Shown: positions 28,541-38,026, numbered from the stretch's first letter. The stretch is 64,000 nt of DNA from Rivularia sp. PCC 7116 (GCF_000316665.1 NC_019678.1:4588001-4652000), one strand, 5' to 3'. Notes: generated by a model from the letters alone, not told the origin. A program made the numbers and translations.

Positions 28541-28823
28541 TCAATAACTGCTGCAATTTATCTTCGTTACTACCTCAGTTTTCAATTGCTTCCATTTGTT
28601 GTTTGAAAAGATTTGTAAACGATTTTCTCTATTACTACTACTAACATTGAACTTCTTATAAACCTGTCCCATCCTTTTTAGACAGGCATCCGCAGAAGTA
28701 CGCAATGCTAAGGAAATTTCTTCATAGCTTTGATTTTTGCCCATTAGCAGTCAAAAACTTGCTGCCGAACCCGAGAAACTTCTTGATTATGCGCCATTTC
28801 AGTCAAACAACGCTTGGGAACAT
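28541..28823 (-). pseudogene. truncated copy of the STAND gene N-terminus
   Basis: A 67-codon open part (28541-28744) encodes QSYEEISLALRTSADACLK and RMGQVYKKFNV, clearly the HTH-like region of the gene at 23631-25955. Further upstream, similarity continues through the former start (28821-28823) but with stops and frame changes. It ends just after the equivalent of LLINS, at the border of the repeat at 28437-28534. It is the leftover of a segmental duplication that also produced the second RTX gene. Confidence 0.85.
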
Positions 28824-29312
28824 TTTGCTAAAAATTATTATCTCTCTATTATGTTCTATCTTCTAATTTTGAGCTTACACGTAATTCGGAGCTTAAAGAA
28901 ACTGTGAAGGTTCTACGTAATACATTGCCATCAAAATTTTTTAGGTTAGGATGCAGATAATTAGACGACAAGAGCGAAAACAAACTTTCGCAAGTTTTCC
29001 AATCTCTTATTATCTATCTTCAAATTAATAGTTTTTATATAGAGATGCGCTCGTCGCTTAACTATAAATTATCTGTCATTTAATATACAGAGAATTGAAT
29101 GTAATATCTGAGGACTGTCACGTAGTGGCAATAGGGATAATTAAATATAATTATTTTTCTTTGATGGGGGAAAATTACGCAATCGAATATCAGCACAATA
29201 CAAATACTATTGTTAAAGTTTCGGAATTTAACCTATTAATATTGCCTTAAATTTTGATTGAAGCGTTTGAAACAGAGCTTCAATCGCTGTCGCTCGTCAG
29301 ATTTTGTTAAAT
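28824..29312. other. duplicated intergenic region between STAND remnant and RTX gene 2
   Basis: Patches are alignable with 25956-26384 (for example GCTAAAAATTATNAT, CTAATTT..G..TTACACGTA.TCGGAG, TTAATAGTTTT), in the same order. It should contain the RTX2 promoter. No gene seen. Confidence 0.6.
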
Positions 29313-29348
29313 ACGATTCGCTAAGACCTCAGAAATACAGCGAATCGT
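29313..29348 (+). promoter_or_regulatory. conserved 5'-UTR hairpin of RTX gene 2
   Basis: ACGATTCGCT (29313-29322) and AGCGAATCGT (29339-29348) form a perfect 10-bp stem with loop AAGACCTCAGAAATAC. It is the counterpart of 26385-26424; the flanking bases differ more than the hairpin does. A ribosome binding site AAGGATT follows at 29367-29373. Confidence 0.6.
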
Positions 29349-29383
29349 TTGACCAACCTATTTTATAAGGATTGATAATTACT

Positions 29384-30913
29384 ATGTTATTTTATGGTAC
29401 AGCAAAAAGCGAAAAATTAAACGGTACTCATAGAGCAGATTTCATCTTTGGTAAAGGTGGAAATGATACTCTAAAAGGTCGTGGGGGTAACGATTTTCTC
29501 CTAGGTGGTCGAGGTAATGACTCATTAAAGGGTGGTAACGGTAATGACGTTCTTTTAGGCGGTAAAGGCAACGACACTCTAGAAGGTGGCAACGGCAATG
29601 ACCTTCTCAAAGGTGGTAAGGGTAATGACTTACTCAAAGGTGGTAACGGTAACGATACTCTCAAAGGCGGTAAAGGCAACGACACTCTAGAAGGTGGCAA
29701 CGGTAATGACCTTCTCAAAGGTGGTAAGGGTGATGACTTACTCAAAGGTGGTAACGGTAACGATACTCTCAAAGGTGGTCAAGGTGATGACACGCTGAAT
29801 GGAGGCAATGGTAATGATTTGCTCAACGGTGGTATAGGTAACGATTTACTCAAAGGTAATAACGGTAACGATATTCTTTTGGGTAGCAAAGGTCATGACA
29901 TTTTAGATGGCGGCAAAGGTAAGGATAGTGCCGATTACAGTCATTTGCATCAAGCAATTACCCTGGAAGCTTTTGGTGTAGTTCATAAAGGTAGTTTAGG
30001 TACAGACCAACTTTTAAATATAGAAACTATCATTGGTGCAAATGGACAAGCTAATACAATCGACGGTTCTACAGCGACAAGCGGAGTCACGTCTTTCGAT
30101 ATTGATTTGTCAGATGAAAGGTTAACAGTAGAGAACATCCCCGGTTTGGGTGATGTAACCTTTACTGTCAAGAACTTTGTAAACGTTGTTGGTACTACTC
30201 AAGACGATTGTATCATCGGTAACTCTAAAGATAATATCCTTATCGGTGGCGGTGGTAACGATTACTTTGGTGGAAGTGCTGGTAATGATGTAATCAACGG
30301 TGATGACAGCGGTTATGATACAGTTGATTACACTGGTTTAGGTGAAGCAATTACCCTTTTGCCTACTGGGATTATCGAAAAAGATGGTGGCTTAGGTACC
30401 GACGAACTTATCAGAGTCGAAACAATTATTGGTGACGAAAACCAAGCTAACACTATTGATACTTCGAGCGCTGAAAGTCCTATTTCTATAGATGTTGACT
30501 TAGCAGCAGAAACTCTAGAAGTTAATAATATACCTGTAATCGGTAGTCTCAATCGAACCGTTGTTAACTTTGTAAACGTTATCGGTACTGCTCAGGATGA
30601 CAAGATTACTGGAAATGCTGAAGACAATATTATTAATGGTTTTGGCGGCATAGATAACCTGACAGGAGGAGCCGGAATAGACACATTTGTCTTAGGAGAA
30701 GACTATCATGTATTCTATTCAGATGCTGGTTTTGGCGATGTTGCAATCATAGAAGACTTTGTATCTGGTGAGGATAAAATTCAACTTACCGGTAGTCTTG
30801 ATGATTACTCCTTCATTCAAAATAGCTTTACAAACTTGATCGCTTTTGGTGATGACATAATTGCATCTGTTAATAGTAGCTTTGATACTAATAGCGACTT
30901 TACTTTTGCGTAA
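29384..30913 (+). CDS. RTX calcium-binding protein 2 (paralogue of 1)
   Basis: 509 residues from ATG 29384 ([14 protein letters not shown]), parallel to MILNGGPQSENLIG in the paralogue; a TTG four codons upstream overlaps the ribosome binding site and is not used. Residues about 15-170 are GGxGxDxLx nonapeptides, here rich in Lys/Leu ([16 protein letters not shown]). One module '[23 protein letters not shown]' is present where protein 1 has two. The C-terminus ([17 protein letters not shown]) again looks like a type I export signal. It has no catalytic domain. A terminator hairpin lies 100 bases downstream. Confidence 0.88.
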   Translation: MLFYGTAKSEKLNGTHRADFIFGKGGNDTLKGRGGNDFLLGGRGNDSLKGGNGNDVLLGGKGNDTLEGGNGNDLLKGGKGNDLLKGGNGNDTLKGGKGNDTLEGGNGNDLLKGGKGDDLLKGGNGNDTLKGGQGDDTLNGGNGNDLLNGGIGNDLLKGNNGNDILLGSKGHDILDGGKGKDSADYSHLHQAITLEAFGVVHKGSLGTDQLLNIETIIGANGQANTIDGSTATSGVTSFDIDLSDERLTVENIPGLGDVTFTVKNFVNVVGTTQDDCIIGNSKDNILIGGGGNDYFGGSAGNDVINGDDSGYDTVDYTGLGEAITLLPTGIIEKDGGLGTDELIRVETIIGDENQANTIDTSSAESPISIDVDLAAETLEVNNIPVIGSLNRTVVNFVNVIGTAQDDKITGNAEDNIINGFGGIDNLTGGAGIDTFVLGEDYHVFYSDAGFGDVAIIEDFVSGEDKIQLTGSLDDYSFIQNSFTNLIAFGDDIIASVNSSFDTNSDFTFA

Positions 30914-31013
30914 ATTGCAAATAGGGTATGTTTGAGAGGCTGTAATGCGCTAAGGGTATTAGCACATAGGTTTCTGAGGGTACAAAATTTTACTCATATT
31001 GAATCAGCTTTTA

Positions 31014-31045
31014 GGTGTTAAAAGAAAATTCTTTTAACGCCTTTT
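31014..31045 (+). terminator. Rho-independent terminator after RTX gene 2
   Basis: GGTGTTAAAAGAA pairs with TTCTTTTAACGCC (one G-U pair) across a two-base loop and is followed by TTTT. It lies about 100 bases after the RTX2 stop. Confidence 0.6.
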
Positions 31046-31402
31046 GCAATGGTATTTTCGTAAGTATTACAGTACCAAGCTGGTGGATAACAACAAAAAG
31101 CTTATCATTGGCTTCAATATGTTGCGGTTATGTGACACATCGGCACAGCAATAATGGGGGAAGAAAATCTACACTTCATTTTGCCTCTCATACAAAATAA
31201 TCATTAGGTTTGTCAAAATTGAACAAATATACAAAATAATATGTTTAACGGGAAGTAATTTTAAACACAGACAATAGAAAAAATACTGAGCTAATATTCT
31301 AAACACTCGGAGTAAAAACTTCTGTAGCAATATCTCTTGCTCAAATATTTGAAAATCCGAATAAATTTTGCGATTAGTTAGTGTTTATACATAGGTAATA
31401 TC

Positions 31403-31879
31403 ATGCGTCAGTTTTTTAAGTCTGTTGCAAAAATTTCTACTGCCTCCTCCATTGCTTGCGCTGTAACTTTTGCATCTGCATTATCTGCTAGCGCCCAATC
31501 TGAACAGGGCTTGGACGGACATTACGTTGGTGGTAGTTTCCAGACTGGAAGCGGAATAACTAGCCTTGGCATTTACGGAAGATACGATTTTCCTAAATTA
31601 CCAGTTTCCGTGCGAGGCAGCATAGCTGTGATAGATAATGATAACGATACAGAAACATTTTTTCAGCCAGCTGTTACATACGATCTACCTATCGGCGACA
31701 AAGCAAATGCTTACGCTGGTGCTGGTTTAGCTTTTGGTAGCGGTGATTCTACTGCGTTTTTGAATGCAGGTGCAGAAACTGAAATCGCTACTAATGTAGT
31801 AGCTTTCGGCGATTTAATCATTCCTTTAGATGATGATGCTGATACAGGTTTCGGGATTGGACTTGGGTACCGTTTCTAA
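31403..31879 (+). CDS. small outer-membrane beta-barrel protein
   Basis: 158 residues. A signal peptide (1-31, ending ALSASAQS) is followed by about 125 residues of alternating hydrophobic strands (GGSFQTGSGITSLGIYGRYD, NAYAGAGLAFGSG, VVAFGDLIIPL) and a final aromatic strand GFGIGLGYRF. The terminal Phe is the usual signal for outer-membrane barrel assembly. It would form an eight-strand barrel like the OmpX/OmpA class. Exact family not identified. It lies between the RTX and regulator genes and has a terminator at 32103. Confidence 0.75.
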   Translation: MRQFFKSVAKISTASSIACAVTFASALSASAQSEQGLDGHYVGGSFQTGSGITSLGIYGRYDFPKLPVSVRGSIAVIDNDNDTETFFQPAVTYDLPIGDKANAYAGAGLAFGSGDSTAFLNAGAETEIATNVVAFGDLIIPLDDDADTGFGIGLGYRF

Positions 31880-32102
31880 GGATTTATGCGCGCAAAATTA
31901 CGACTATTGCTTTGTCTCAAGCATTTATCGGAGGTATAGCAAATGCTAAACCATAAGAAAGGAATAGTTTGTAGGGTGCTGTGACACCTAGTTAAAATCA
32001 GAACGTAATAATAAGAGTTGTAGTGTCACCCACCACCCGAGCCTTGTGACACCTGCGTAAGTCCTGACTTATTGCCATAAAAAAATATAAAGCATAAATA
32101 AC

Positions 32103-32141
32103 CACGCATGGAAAAGTTAGACTTTTTCCTGCGTGTTTTTT
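32103..32141 (+). terminator. Rho-independent terminator
   Basis: CACGCA/TGCGTG outer stem and GGAAAAGT/ACTTTTTCC inner stem followed by six T residues. It serves the beta-barrel gene, although about 220 bases of repeat-like sequence (31965-32060, TGTAGGGTG... type) intervene. Confidence 0.7.
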
Positions 32142-32844
32142 CTTAGGGCTAATATCAATCCTGTATAGGGCTGAGGCAGTCCTTAATATTGTTTCGTTTT
32201 ACTCCGTTACACTCGTAATGACACCGCGCAATCAACTATATTAAACTACTCTAATTATTGTATTGCGGTTCAGATAGCCCACTTTTTAGATAAAAGTTAG
32301 ATACACAGAAGCTTAACTGGTTTACTTAATCCTTCTAAGAACAGTGTCTATTTAACAATTTATAAAGCTTGAAATGCTTAATATATCGTCACTATATATA
32401 TGTAGAGGAGTTTTTCGGAGCTTTACTGATTTTTACTGATATTTAATGTACAATGAATCGTATATCCCTATATTCGGCATAATTACGGAGTTATATTATA
32501 AAATGAGCAGAGCTTTAATGAGGATGTACAGAAGATATAGCATAAGGAAATATTATCCAGAAAATATATATTTGATGAGATTTACGCATTTGTTGCTAGA
32601 AGTTAGGTGTTTAGGGCAGTCGGTAACTTAGTTAAATGCTATCTAGCATCGCAGTGACTTTGCTTTTAGTATCCTCAATTACATTCTGTTTCCGTTAAAG
32701 AATTTGGTAAATAGCACAAGCGTCTGGCAATAGTAAAAAATTCAAGCAATGCGTAATTTACAGTAATTCATCACAGAAACATATTTGTATAGGTACTTAC
32801 AAAAAAATACCGCAGACAAGTTATATAAATTTGGAACATTGGTT
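32142..32844. other. intergenic with CGGAG repeat motif
   Basis: It contains a decayed 'ATTGTTTCG...CGTAATGAC' repeat (32190-32225) and AGGAGTTTTTCGGAG at 32406-32420. An open frame of 61 codons at 32446-32631 lacks a ribosome binding site and a protein-like composition. The response regulator promoter should lie here. Confidence 0.45.
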
Positions 32845-33534
32845 ATGAGCCTAAATTTACAAACAACAAAATCACCAACTATTTTGTTAATTGATAGTTA
32901 CGAAATATTTCTGAATGGAACATTAGAAATTTTAAGTTCTTTTTACCCTGATGCTCAAATTTATACCGCAATAACTGTAGAACAAGCTTTGCATCAAATT
33001 GCACTAGTCAAGCCAGATTTGGTTATTACCGATATTTACGTTGCACGGGATATTGGGGATGCAATTAAAATTAATAGCGGAATGCAGTTAATTAAAGAAT
33101 TATTAAGAAAATGTCCCGATAGTAATATTCTCGTACAAAGTAGTTACATCAATAGTTTGGTGCGAATTAAAGCGGAAATTGATAAACATCCATCGGGTTT
33201 CGTAGTCGCGGATAAATCTCTTTCTAGTCAAGAAACATTAAATAGGGTTCGATGGACTCTACAAGGATGGACTCACACCAAGGATATTAGAGCAATTAAC
33301 TCTGGATTGGAACTAAAACCAGAGTGGTTGAGACTGCTTAATCTAGCATTTGAAGAAGGATTGCAAGATAAAGCAATTGCTGCACATATCTGTGTTTCGG
33401 AGCGAATGGTACGTCATTATTGGTTTAAGTTACAAGAAGTTTTGAATATTAATGTTGACGAATTAAAGCATCAAGGGAAAAATCTTCGGGTTATTACTCA
33501 TCTTAGAGCTAGAGAAGAAGGCTTAATTGATTAA
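32845..33534 (+). CDS. atypical response regulator (receiver plus LuxR-type HTH)
   Basis: ATG 32845 (MSLNLQ) gives 229 residues. The receiver domain runs from TILLIDSYEIFLNG through the phosphoacceptor Asp in LVITDIY to the Lys in VVADKSLS. The acidic pair normally at the first strand is Asp-Ser, so one metal-binding acid is missing and phosphorylation may be weak or absent. The C-terminal part (about 165-229) has a NarL/LuxR-like HTH: AFEEGLQDKAIAAHICVSERMVRHYW. No histidine kinase is nearby. Targets unknown; the CGGAG-repeat at 32406-32420 is one candidate. Confidence 0.8.
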   Translation: MSLNLQTTKSPTILLIDSYEIFLNGTLEILSSFYPDAQIYTAITVEQALHQIALVKPDLVITDIYVARDIGDAIKINSGMQLIKELLRKCPDSNILVQSSYINSLVRIKAEIDKHPSGFVVADKSLSSQETLNRVRWTLQGWTHTKDIRAINSGLELKPEWLRLLNLAFEEGLQDKAIAAHICVSERMVRHYWFKLQEVLNINVDELKHQGKNLRVITHLRAREEGLID

Positions 33535-33792
33535 TTTTCATGTCCGTTAAATTAAGCATTATTACGAGCAAAGCGAAGCAATTGCAGTGATTATGATTGC
33601 TTCGCTTCCCTCGCAATGACATATTATGTATGTTTTATGGAACATTATATTACTTGGATATTTCGTACATATTTCGTAAATCTTGGTAGAAACTCCGATA
33701 AATATATAGGGATAATTTTCGCACCAAAATAATCTGAATAATTCTTATAAATTTATAAGTTTTATTATGCCTTAATTATTTTAGGAGTAAAT

Positions 33793-33923
33793 CATATGAA
33801 GGGATCATCCCAATTTTGAACAAATACTTTATCCAACACCCTGGAAGGGTGCGGCTACAAAAACGAAGCCCCAGACTTTTAGTCTGTGGGCTTTTTGCGA
33901 AATTGGGATGCTCCCTATATGAA
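33793..33923. mobile_element. 115-bp MITE E with direct-repeat flanks in a start region
   Basis: GGGATCATCCCAATTTTG at 33801-33818 and its inverted partner ending GCTCCC at 33915 match at 16 of 18 positions. The element (33801-33915) is flanked by CATATGAA and TATATGAA, a target-site duplication with one mismatch. Inside are hairpins CACCCTGGAAGGGTG and AGCCCCAGACTTTTAGTCTG. The left flank carries a ribosome binding site (TTAGGAGTAAATCATATG) and the right flank the ATG of the small gene. Confidence 0.75.
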
Positions 33924-34170
33924 GTCTGCTGTATTGACATCTGCAATACTTCCATTCGCCGCATTCTTATGTAGTCCAGAAGTAAGTGCGAGTAGCGTAT
34001 TTTACTATGCATCAGACTCATTTGTAGAGCAAAATATGAATAAAATTGAGGGCGATAAGGATATCTCAACATTAAGAATATGTAGCCACGATACTCATGC
34101 TAAACACCAGCAAACTTCTGGACATTTTCTACTTTATTTTTTATTAACTCTAATATGCGTATTCTTGTGA
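33919..34170 (+). CDS. small secreted protein interrupted at its start by a MITE
   Basis: 83 codons from ATG 33919. Residues 1-24 form a signal peptide (AVLTSAILPFAAFLCSPEVSA). The rest, ending in a hydrophobic stretch LLYFLLTLICVFL, is not recognised. The MITE at 33801-33915 separates the ATG from its ribosome binding site; the left flank keeps AGGAG-8 bases-ATG that now reads into the element. Expression as a normal protein is therefore doubtful and it may be a recent pseudogene. Confidence 0.4.
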   Translation: MKSAVLTSAILPFAAFLCSPEVSASSVFYYASDSFVEQNMNKIEGDKDISTLRICSHDTHAKHQQTSGHFLLYFLLTLICVFL

Positions 34171-34825
34171 TTTCAGTTTTGGATAGATTATAATCTTCCT
34201 AGAACTAAAAAGCACTAATAGTAGTATTTAGCTTATATCTTGCACTATTCTCAAGAAGCTCAAAGAACCCGGTTTCTAATCGTGAAAGTATTATTCTCTC
34301 GTTGTGAAATTAGAAAAAACTGGGTTTTTGCTATTGGTGCAAGATGTTAGTTGTCAGCCTCGAATTTTGATTCCCATGGTATTCGGGCTTTACGACAATA
34401 ATGCAAGATATTAGATTTAATAGTTTGTATAAATTTATTCTCTAATATAATTTCAATTTATCGACCAAAACCCTATCGTTTTCACTGCTTAATATGCAAA
34501 GCAAGCAATCGAGAAAGGGAATAAAGGAAAAAATAAAAAATGAAAACTATTAATACATGTTAGTAAATAACTGAATTCATAATTGTTTAGTAAAAATTTT
34601 GACATTTTTTCTAGACAGAATACTAATGACGGAAAAATTACTCTTCTTTATAATCTTGAGTGCTTAATAGCTTAATTACCAGACATTTTTCATAAAAACT
34701 CTACACATGCTGATATTTAAATAGAAATCCTACAGGTGAATTTTAATAATCGTAGTGATTTGAATTGATTTTAGCTGTATTAAGATTTATGCCAGTTATT
34801 TCCCAGTATCATAGGAGACATAAGT
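34171..34825. other. intergenic with repeat remnant
   Basis: At 34262-34340 a pair of AACCCGGTTTCT/ACTGGGTTTTTG blocks matches the repeat at 22785-22851. The remainder is AT-rich with no gene seen. Confidence 0.5.
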
Positions 34826-35461
34826 ATGAATAGATCATCAGTAAGCTTGATAATGCTTGGGTTCGGAATAGTGGCATATGTTCTTAAGCTTAATGCAGCA
34901 ATTGCATTTTCTCCTCCGCAATTATTAACAGCACAAGCTGAATTAGTCTCGCTTTTTTCCCAACTTAATACCGATAATCCCGTAGTAGCAGCTTCTGGAT
35001 GGAAAAAATTTTATTCCGACGAGGGGAATTTTTCGATTTTCGTCCCTAGTACATCTGTAGCTAATTTAAATTCCAACAGTGAAGAGTATTCTATAAATAT
35101 TTATTACGCTGATACAAAAAAAAGTTCTTATATAGTTGGTTACGTTGATTATAATACTGATTTAACTAACTTGCCGCTTGATGAAGTTTATCATCAATTT
35201 TTAAAGGATTTTTTAGGTAATCAAGTTAATTTTATTAATCAGAAAAATATTAAATTGGGTCAATATTCTGGCATAGAAGTTGAATATCAAAGTAATAATC
35301 AAAAAATAGCTGCTAAAAGTAGGTTGTTTTTGGTAGATCAAAGGTTGTATATATTAGATATTTCTAATTATAAAGCTGGAGATGCGAACCAGTTTTTTAA
35401 TTCCTTTAAATTGGAGAAGAATATCAAAGAAAATCCCAGCGAGATTGCAGTGAATATATGA
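34826..35461 (+). CDS. secreted PsbP/DUF1795-like protein
   Basis: 211 residues. The signal peptide is about residues 1-27 (SLIMLGFGIVAYVLKLNAAIA). The mature part has 'WKKFYSDEGNFSIFVPS' and later 'SGIEVEYQSNNQKIAAKSRLFLVDQRLYILDI...FFNSFKL', the pattern of PsbP/Mog1-type alpha-beta folds and close in style to the extracytoplasmic domain of the kinase at 1272. Function unknown; probably periplasmic or thylakoid-lumenal. AGGAG stands 10 bases before the ATG. Confidence 0.65.
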   Translation: MNRSSVSLIMLGFGIVAYVLKLNAAIAFSPPQLLTAQAELVSLFSQLNTDNPVVAASGWKKFYSDEGNFSIFVPSTSVANLNSNSEEYSINIYYADTKKSSYIVGYVDYNTDLTNLPLDEVYHQFLKDFLGNQVNFINQKNIKLGQYSGIEVEYQSNNQKIAAKSRLFLVDQRLYILDISNYKAGDANQFFNSFKLEKNIKENPSEIAVNI

Positions 35462-35545
35462 TTCATACTTTAATCGTGTTTTTTAGCTCGAAGTGAATAT
35501 TCCCACAATACAGCTATTAGATTCTTCTCTATCGGACAAAAAATA

Positions 35546-37753
35546 TCAATTAACCGGAAGAAAACCAGCTTCTTTTATCAGCTGTTTTCCTTCATCTGTT
35601 TTTAGTAACTTTGTGTAAGCCTCAACAGCTTTTGCAGCTTTGACTATCTTAAAATCTTCGGTCAAATCGGGATCGGGATTAATACTACTATGCTTATAAA
35701 TTACATATAATCTTCTGGTAATCGGATATTCATCGTTGCTAGATAATTTATCAATGTCTACTTGGTTTGGTTTTTGCTCGCAGTCAGGAGGAAGAATTAA
35801 TGGTTGTTTATAAGGAGCAACCATATTATCTTTTGTATTTCCTAACTTGACAGTTTTTACACGGCATTGATTGACAATTTCTGAAGCTGAGCCGTAGTAA
35901 ATTCCTGCTGGGTTTTGCGATACCTTACGAATACCTTGCGTTGTATCGCGAACAATTTCTAAACTGTTACTAAATTTCTCGCCTCTTAAAACATTTCGGT
36001 AGAAAAACTCTACGGTACCTCCTACTTCTTTACTTCTAGAATAGGGTTTTATTGCTAAATTTGGACCACCTAATTCTTGCCAATTACGAATTCTACCTGT
36101 ATAAATTTTTTCAAGCTCTTTTAAAGTCAATTCATCAATATTTATACTATGGTTGATAGCCACTGCAATTGCATCAACAGCTATGGGAATTTTTTGCAAA
36201 TTAATGCCTAGTTTTTTGGCATCTTCTAGTTCGCTAGTTGTTAAATTACGGGAAGACAGTGAAAAATCTAGTTCCTTATTTAAAAGCATTTGAATGCCGG
36301 TACCACTACCGGGTTCTTCTTGTTGCCGCCGTTTATATTCGAGTTGAAATTGAGGATGAACTCGATTTATTTTTTTGTTCAATAACTTAGTAATAGGTGC
36401 CCAGGTAGTGCTGCCACCATAGTTAAATTTCGCCGAAGGAACGTTTACCGAAGCAAATTGAGCGAATGGTTTTTCTGTCGGAATTTTAGCTATTGGTTGT
36501 ATGGGTTGCGGCTTAGAAAACCAATTCCAAGCTAAAATACCGGCGATACTGCTGACAAATAAACAAATGAATATTAGTACTTTAATATTTGGCTTATCTT
36601 TTGGTAATGGCTTCTCTAATTTATGAGAAACTTCTACGGGAGCAACATTTTCTGGATTCAGCGATTTCCAAGTTAACGATCTAACATTAGGTGCAATACA
36701 AATTGTTGGCAGCCAAACTGCACCAGGATAATCTAAATTGAAATGTTCCAATTGCTTGCGGGCTTTATTTAAAGCTGTGGAAAGCGATTGATTGCGAGTA
36801 AATTCTTTAAAAAAGTATTTTAAAAATTCTACAGCAACTCTATCTGGTACTGGTTCCCTCATCACAATACAGCGAGATAAATGTAGATGCGCTAGTTGCG
36901 AAGCCAACCCCAAACCATCGCAGGAGTTAAATATCGCTAACTGCAATCCTTTATTTATGGCTTGTTTCAAAGCTTCTTTGAATTCTTCAATACTTAAACG
37001 ATCTGTATCGTTGAGTTCAATCCAGCCGATATGCCCGTTTTCTTGACTGCCGCTATGCCCTGTAAATATAAAAATATGATATCCCTGCTCGTCCCATAAA
37101 GCTTCACATAATTCTTTACGATTAGGTTGCATTAAACAGACAACTTCTGCGCCATGTTGTTCTAAATCTTTAATTACTTCTAAATCTTCTTGAGTATTAA
37201 TACCGTCGCTTCTACCGACAGCAACCAAAACTCTAATTTTTGAGCTTTGAGGAATTGTGTATTTTGTTTGCTTAAGTGTATTCTTCGCCGCGCTTAAAGC
37301 AATTTCTACTTGGGGATAATGTTCTTCAAATAAATTCCATTCTTGCCAAGGTAGACGACGTAATTTAACATCTTTTGCATCTATAATGACGCGAATCTCC
37401 TCATTTTTATGATGCAACTGCTGCGCGATCGCAATTAATCGATCCCGCACGGGCAGCCATTTGGAATCGCCGCAATTAAGCCATTGATTTAAACTGTCTT
37501 TTACCGAGGTTGTATATTCGGCACTGGAATACTTAGTAATGTTCTTGGGAGTCAGACGAACTTGAGTAGAAGTAAAAACCGAGCGCACTGCATCAATTTC
37601 ACGATAAGCTAGCTGCCAGTTATTAAAAGATGTTTCTAATTTTGGTGGTAGAGGAGGTAGATAACCTTCAGCTTCAATATATAATTCTCTGGCGGTTAAA
37701 TCTACCTGAAATCCTTCTTTACTTTCCCTGATTTTCAGTTTAACAATTGCCAT
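35546..37753 (-). CDS. CHAT protease fused by one membrane helix to a PstS-like binding domain
   Basis: 735 residues. Residues 1-150 are an N-terminal region that often precedes CHAT domains (RRLPWQEWNL). The CHAT caspase-like domain spans about 150-350 with the catalytic His233 (FIFTGHSGS) and Cys278 (AIFNSCDGLG). One membrane helix is at 390-411. Residues 440-735 form a phosphate-binding-type substrate-binding domain: NYGGSTTWAPI, GSGTGIQMLL, DFSLSSRNLT, YTGRIRNWQELGG, then a C-terminal hinge 'YVIYKHSS...GKQLIKEAGFLPV'. Topology would put the protease in the cytoplasm and the binding domain outside. Ligand binding (phosphate or another oxyanion) might switch the protease. It follows DUF1822 and sigma-like genes on the same strand. 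Confidence 0.9.
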   Translation of the reverse strand: MAIVKLKIRESKEGFQVDLTARELYIEAEGYLPPLPPKLETSFNNWQLAYREIDAVRSVFTSTQVRLTPKNITKYSSAEYTTSVKDSLNQWLNCGDSKWLPVRDRLIAIAQQLHHKNEEIRVIIDAKDVKLRRLPWQEWNLFEEHYPQVEIALSAAKNTLKQTKYTIPQSSKIRVLVAVGRSDGINTQEDLEVIKDLEQHGAEVVCLMQPNRKELCEALWDEQGYHIFIFTGHSGSQENGHIGWIELNDTDRLSIEEFKEALKQAINKGLQLAIFNSCDGLGLASQLAHLHLSRCIVMREPVPDRVAVEFLKYFFKEFTRNQSLSTALNKARKQLEHFNLDYPGAVWLPTICIAPNVRSLTWKSLNPENVAPVEVSHKLEKPLPKDKPNIKVLIFICLFVSSIAGILAWNWFSKPQPIQPIAKIPTEKPFAQFASVNVPSAKFNYGGSTTWAPITKLLNKKINRVHPQFQLEYKRRQQEEPGSGTGIQMLLNKELDFSLSSRNLTTSELEDAKKLGINLQKIPIAVDAIAVAINHSINIDELTLKELEKIYTGRIRNWQELGGPNLAIKPYSRSKEVGGTVEFFYRNVLRGEKFSNSLEIVRDTTQGIRKVSQNPAGIYYGSASEIVNQCRVKTVKLGNTKDNMVAPYKQPLILPPDCEQKPNQVDIDKLSSNDEYPITRRLYVIYKHSSINPDPDLTEDFKIVKAAKAVEAYTKLLKTDEGKQLIKEAGFLPVN

Positions 37754-37874
37754 AATATATAACTTGATTAATTTTGGATTTTGCGAAGAGTTGATGATGG
37801 ATATGTTTCCCTCAATTTTCCACCGACAGATTTTAGATTTAATATAAGCCTTTAGCTTTTGTAGGGATAATTAA

Positions 37875-37965
37875 AAATCTACACTTCAAATCTAAACTTA
37901 AAATCTACACTTCAAATCTAAACTTCAAATCTAAACTTCAAATCTAAAACTTCAAATCTAAAATT
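37875..37965. repeat. 13-bp tandem repeat between DUF1822 and CHAT genes
   Basis: About seven copies of AAATCTAAACTTC (variants AAATCTACACTTC and AAATCTAAACTTA). It lies in the 273-base gap upstream of the CHAT gene, so copy number could alter expression. Confidence 0.8.
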
Positions 37966-38026
37966 ATCCCAATTCCTTCTTAAAAGAAGAAGAAAATCCA
38001 AAACCTTTAATGCAAATTCGTTTTAT

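Noticed and set aside
29428-29772. 114-codon minus-strand frame of Pro/Leu/Ser repeats
   Set aside because: Antisense shadow of the second RTX array.
31015-31200. 61-codon frame downstream of RTX gene 2
   Set aside because: It starts inside the terminator hairpin and has no ribosome binding site.
32446-32631. 61-codon open frame upstream of the response regulator
   Set aside because: No ribosome binding site, odd composition and no recognisable feature; probably chance.
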